Source: Parabacteroides sp. FAFU027
Lineage (GTDB): Bacteria; Bacteroidota; Bacteroidia; Bacteroidales; UBA7332
Length of the DNA stretch: 64,000 bases
Reading direction: 5' to 3'
NCBI RefSeq assembly: GCF_022808675.1
Contig: NZ_JAKZKV010000012.1
Coordinates: 62,001-126,000 of the forward strand
Shown: positions 61,040-64,000 of the stretch, in pieces
How the letters are laid out: each line of letters opens with the position of its first letter
How positions within the stretch are numbered: the first letter of the stretch is position 1
Position numbers and translations under genes: made by a program
Notes under the pieces: generated by a model
What the model was told of the DNA's origin: nothing
The model's input: only the letters and a program-made list of their open reading frames with translations
Databases searched by the model: none

Positions 61040-62065
61040 CTATTTAAGACTATAAATCCTTTCAATAATACTGACGACACTTTTACCCTCTTCAGCATTG
61101 GTGGTTATATCATCACCGTCATGTAGAACATCTACCACATTCTGAATCACATAATGGTGGTTTTGAGCCGAGCCTTTGTATGCCCCGTAATCGTTACCCG
61201 GATTAGTAGGCGCTAGCTCCGGCATTGTATAATCTTTAATGTGGCAATATTCCACCTCATTCATATATTGACCACCGACTTTCACACTGCCATTTTCGGC
61301 CACAATGTTCATGCTACTCTCCAGATTCTTATTCCATACAGATGTTGAGTAATGAAAAGAGCCCATCCCACCACGTTCAAAGTCAAAGGTAACCAGTCCA
61401 CTATCTTCAAAATCAGTCAACGAACCGTGATTAAAATCATCAAAACGGGCATGGATATTTTGGATATCACCAAACAGCCAATACAAGATATCCACAAAGT
61501 GAGAAAACTGGGTAAACAGGGTGCCGCCATCCAGGTCTGCAGTTCCATGCCAGTTTCCGGGGGTATAATAACGTTCATCCCGGTTCCAGAAGCAATTCAC
61601 CTGCACCAGATAGATTCGTCCCAGAATGCCACTATCCACTATTTCCTTCAACCATTGTGACGGTGGCGAATAACGATTTTGCATAACGCAAAATACCTTC
61701 CGGTTACATTCCCTTGCAGTTTGAATTACCAGATCTGCATCGTCAACGCTTAGTGCCATAGGTTTTTCGATCACCACATGACAGCCAGCCTTAAGCGCAT
61801 CTATAGCAATACCGGCATGTAATCCATTTGGAGTACAAACCGACACCACCAATTGAATGTCCGGTGTCATCCCTTGTAAAGCAGATAACAGCGATTTATA
61901 ATCTGCATAAAAGGGGATACTATATTGGTCGATTTGTAATTTTTCTTTGGGTTTAATATCGCAAAGAGCGACTAATTCGGTTTCCGGATTTCGGGAAATC
62001 ATTTCAGCATGTCTTTTCCCGATATGCCCGCAACCTATTACGGCAAATCTTATCTTATTCTTCAC
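61040..62065 (-). CDS. Gfo/Idh/MocA-family sugar dehydrogenase
   Basis: A 341-residue NAD(P)-dependent oxidoreductase. The Rossmann motif is FAVIGCGHIGKRHAEM; the catalytic-type EKPMALSVDDA is at about 99-109. The middle WHGTADLDGGTLFTQFSHFV and the C-terminal GSAQNHHYVIQNVVDVL resemble WlbA/WbpB-type UDP-N-acetyl-glucosaminuronate 3-dehydrogenases used in surface polysaccharide synthesis. The neighbouring initiating sugar transferase supports that, but sugar specificity is inferred. It follows the transferase on the same strand after a terminator. Confidence 0.85.
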   Translation of the reverse strand: MKNKIRFAVIGCGHIGKRHAEMISRNPETELVALCDIKPKEKLQIDQYSIPFYADYKSLLSALQGMTPDIQLVVSVCTPNGLHAGIAIDALKAGCHVVIEKPMALSVDDADLVIQTARECNRKVFCVMQNRYSPPSQWLKEIVDSGILGRIYLVQVNCFWNRDERYYTPGNWHGTADLDGGTLFTQFSHFVDILYWLFGDIQNIHARFDDFNHGSLTDFEDSGLVTFDFERGGMGSFHYSTSVWNKNLESSMNIVAENGSVKVGGQYMNEVEYCHIKDYTMPELAPTNPGNDYGAYKGSAQNHHYVIQNVVDVLHDGDDITTNAEEGKSVVSIIERIYSLK

Positions 62066-62113
62066 TGTATATGTGGTTAATTCTGATATTCTATTTGATA
62101 TGGTAAAAATACA

Positions 62114-62140
62114 AAAAGGGTTGAAGCCGTCAACCCTTTT
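62114..62140 (-). terminator. Terminator after the sugar transferase
   Basis: 11-base perfect arms 62114-62124 and 62130-62140 (AAAAGGGTTGA and complement), 5-base loop. T-run on the minus strand. Confidence 0.75.
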
Positions 62141-62156
62141 CTACAAAACATTAAAA

Positions 62157-63554
62157 TCAATATGCGTTCTTTTCGCCTTTAAAAACATTGAAGACAGTCA
62201 GGAAAATAATCTTCATGTCAAGCCACATGGACCAGTTTTCGATGTACCAAACGTCCATATTCACCCGACCTTCCATCTGCTCAAGTTCTTTGGTCTCACC
62301 TCTGAAACCACGTACCTGTGCCCAGCCTGTAATACCCGGCTTGATTAAATGGCGAATCATATACTTATCAATCAGTCTTGAATAATCTTCCGTATGTTTC
62401 AGCATGTGCGGACGCGGTCCCACGACTGACATATCTCCTTTGAGCACATTAAAGAACTGCGGCAACTCATCGATGTTGGTTTTACGCAGAATCTCTCCAA
62501 TTTTTGTTTTACGGGGATCGTTCTTTTGCGCTTGAAGCTTGTCGGCATCACCATTTACTTTCATTGTCCGGAATTTATAACAAAAGAAATCTTCTCCCTT
62601 CAAACCGGTTCTTATCTGCTTGAAAAAAACAGGACCCGGAGAGGATAACTTAATGGCTATTGCGGCAAACGTATATGCAAATGGGAAAATAAAGATTAAA
62701 ACAATCAGTGAAAACAAAATATCAAAAAGTCGCTTTACCGCTCTGTTCAAATCATTCTCAAGCGGTTCCCGAAACAAGCTGAAATAGGGTACACCATTGA
62801 GTGTATGCATATCGATACGACGTTTTAAATAAGTATGATAACCCGGAATAATATAAAAGCGGACCAATTTACGCTCTGAAAAATCCAGCAACCTCAGGAT
62901 TCGTTCCCCCTGACTATCGGGCAATGCACAGTAAATCTCATCCACATTACTATTTTCCAGATATCCATATACGTCTTCTATTCGACCTAATAAAGGGATA
63001 TTACCGGTCTTTACCTCCGTATTATCATCAAAATACCCCAAAAGCCGATAGCCAAAAGTCGGATCTTTTTGAATTGTTTTAGCCAGTTCCACTCCATTTC
63101 TACCAGCGCCGAGAATGATTATATCCCGATAGTTTTGTCCTTTTAAGCGCATTTTCTTCAGATATACGCGACCGGAAACCCACCAAAAACAGATTAACAC
63201 ATACAAAACGCTGTAATATGCAATAAGGAACTGCAAAGGTAATTTTGGCAAATAAAGAAAATTAATCAGGGTATAGAAAAATACGAAATGAAACGATATT
63301 GAGTAAAATGCCAGTCGGATCATGCGCTCCATCTCAAATACCCGTTGTGCATGTTGTTCACGAATGATATAAAACACCGGAACATAACTTGCATTCAGCA
63401 ACAATATGATTTGTCGGAAAATAGAACCATGATGAAATTCTAATGGGAGAAAATCAACAAAATAGAGAAAGAAAAAAACGGAATTAATCAGAAGTATATC
63501 GCCTATAAGAATAAAAGCGGATAAAAACCTTGACTTGCCAAAGCGTTTACTCAT
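62157..63554 (-). CDS. Undecaprenyl-phosphate sugar-1-phosphate transferase (WcaJ type)
   Basis: A 465-residue polyprenyl-phosphate hexose-1-phosphate transferase that starts lipid-linked surface polysaccharide repeat units. Four N-terminal helices (about 10-140), a CoA-binding-like Rossmann domain (about 150-255, [15 protein letters not shown]), then the membrane-associated sugar-transferase domain (about 275-465) with [22 protein letters not shown] and [20 protein letters not shown]. All catalytic Asp and Arg motifs are present. I took ATG at 63554 instead of the TTG at 63602 by length and similarity. The sugar is probably glucose or galactose, not provable here. Confidence 0.92.
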   Translation of the reverse strand: MSKRFGKSRFLSAFILIGDILLINSVFFFLYFVDFLPLEFHHGSIFRQIILLLNASYVPVFYIIREQHAQRVFEMERMIRLAFYSISFHFVFFYTLINFLYLPKLPLQFLIAYYSVLYVLICFWWVSGRVYLKKMRLKGQNYRDIIILGAGRNGVELAKTIQKDPTFGYRLLGYFDDNTEVKTGNIPLLGRIEDVYGYLENSNVDEIYCALPDSQGERILRLLDFSERKLVRFYIIPGYHTYLKRRIDMHTLNGVPYFSLFREPLENDLNRAVKRLFDILFSLIVLIFIFPFAYTFAAIAIKLSSPGPVFFKQIRTGLKGEDFFCYKFRTMKVNGDADKLQAQKNDPRKTKIGEILRKTNIDELPQFFNVLKGDMSVVGPRPHMLKHTEDYSRLIDKYMIRHLIKPGITGWAQVRGFRGETKELEQMEGRVNMDVWYIENWSMWLDMKIIFLTVFNVFKGEKNAY

Positions 63555-63698
63555 GTCATTAAAAGGGTTATTTAGAGCGAAAATAATCAATTTACCGCTC
63601 AAATGGTAGCAGATTTACAGTTTTAACAAATTCACCAAAAAGGCAGTCCTTTTAACGGTAATTCCGTCTAAAGAAACGACTTTTCAATCGCCAAACAA

Positions 63699-64000
63699 TT
63701 ACTTATACAATAGAAAAATTGCGGGTATTTTAGCCAAATCTGGAATTTTTCCTTTCCACTCACTTATCGCTTTGGTCTGGATAAATTCATTATCACAGGT
63801 CACATTTGCAGCAATACAAAGCTTAGACTGTGGCCGGCAATTTTTAATAAGCTCTTCTATCAGTTTGTGATTCCGGTATGGAGTTTCTATAAATATCTGG
63901 GTCTGATGTTCTGAGTAAATGCGTTGCTCCATCTGCTTCAACGCCTTTGTGCGGGCACCTGCGTCTATCGGCAAATATCCCAAAAATGCAAAACTCTGTC
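63699..64000 (-). CDS. RsmI/YraL-family SAM-dependent methyltransferase, C-terminal part
   Basis: The C-terminal 100 residues of a tetrapyrrole-methylase-fold protein; the frame stays open to the window edge, so the N-terminus is outside. QSFAFLGYLPIDAGARTKAL, IFIETPYRNHKLIEELI and LCIAANVTCDNEFIQTKAI match the RsmI-like Bacteroidota paralogue. RsmI 2'-O-methylates C1402 of 16S rRNA; the short Bacteroidota paralogue may have another target. Confidence 0.85.
   Translation of the reverse strand, partial: QSFAFLGYLPIDAGARTKALKQMEQRIYSEHQTQIFIETPYRNHKLIEELIKNCRPQSKLCIAANVTCDNEFIQTKAISEWKGKIPDLAKIPAIFLLYK

Overview
The window looks like chromosomal DNA of a Bacteroidales bacterium (phylum Bacteroidota), possibly near Paludibacter or Dysgonomonas; the genus is a guess. 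Evidence: many genes are preceded by the Bacteroidota -7 box TAnnTTTG, with almost no Shine-Dalgarno sites. Typical family variants are present: a GT3 glycogen synthase, a Rho with a long inserted segment, an archaeal/eukaryal-type ProS, a class II (B12) ribonucleotide reductase, M56/TonB-C plus BlaI, and a two-receiver/PPDK-N fusion protein. Most of the window is core genome. No tRNA, rRNA, transposase, integrase or CRISPR array was seen.

Layout. 1-3000: 3' end of nrdJ, apt, and two repeat-rich gaps with REP/REPIN-like inverted pairs. 3000-6600: a small hypothetical, surE-lpxB (overlapping), and a nitrilase-family amidase. 6600-7458: a long AT-rich leader with a nested fold-back. 7459-15628: a tight, AT-rich five-gene operon (membrane HEAT protein, processive GT2, TPR/beta-barrel protein, DUF4838 glycosidase-like protein, DUF1573 lipoprotein) that reads as a synthase-dependent exopolysaccharide machine unlike the textbook Bcs, Pga, Pel or Alg sets. 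It is the best candidate for an undescribed system. 15800-23100: acyltransferase, a small hypothetical, a 21-bp repeat array, rho, rfbA, and the receiver/ATP-grasp fusion.

23100-41600: gdhA, an RlpA-like protein, glycogen synthase and phosphorylase (glgA-glgP), ferritin, hisS, a HAD phosphatase/mutase, the lysS-gpsA-pgi block, a Nudix-TPR pair, and a CvfB-like RNA-binding protein. 41900-50900: lon, BlaI/M56-TonB with a palindromic operator candidate, an uncharacterised Bacteroidota protein behind an 18-bp perfect inverted repeat, an ArsC/Spx-family protein, a DHODH-like protein facing a ferredoxin, and a small outer-membrane barrel.

51000-64000: galE, proS, an acidic small protein, a three-gene envelope cassette (YtxH, holin-like, basic membrane protein), a DUF3108 protein, a small pectin-side-chain locus (GH43, GH28, DUF4861) without SusC/SusD, then Gfo/Idh/MocA dehydrogenase and a WcaJ-type initiating sugar transferase, and the start-truncated end of an RsmI-family methyltransferase. 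RfbA, GalE, the dehydrogenase, the initiating transferase and LpxB together show a strong investment in surface glycans, which the operon at 7459-15628 would extend.
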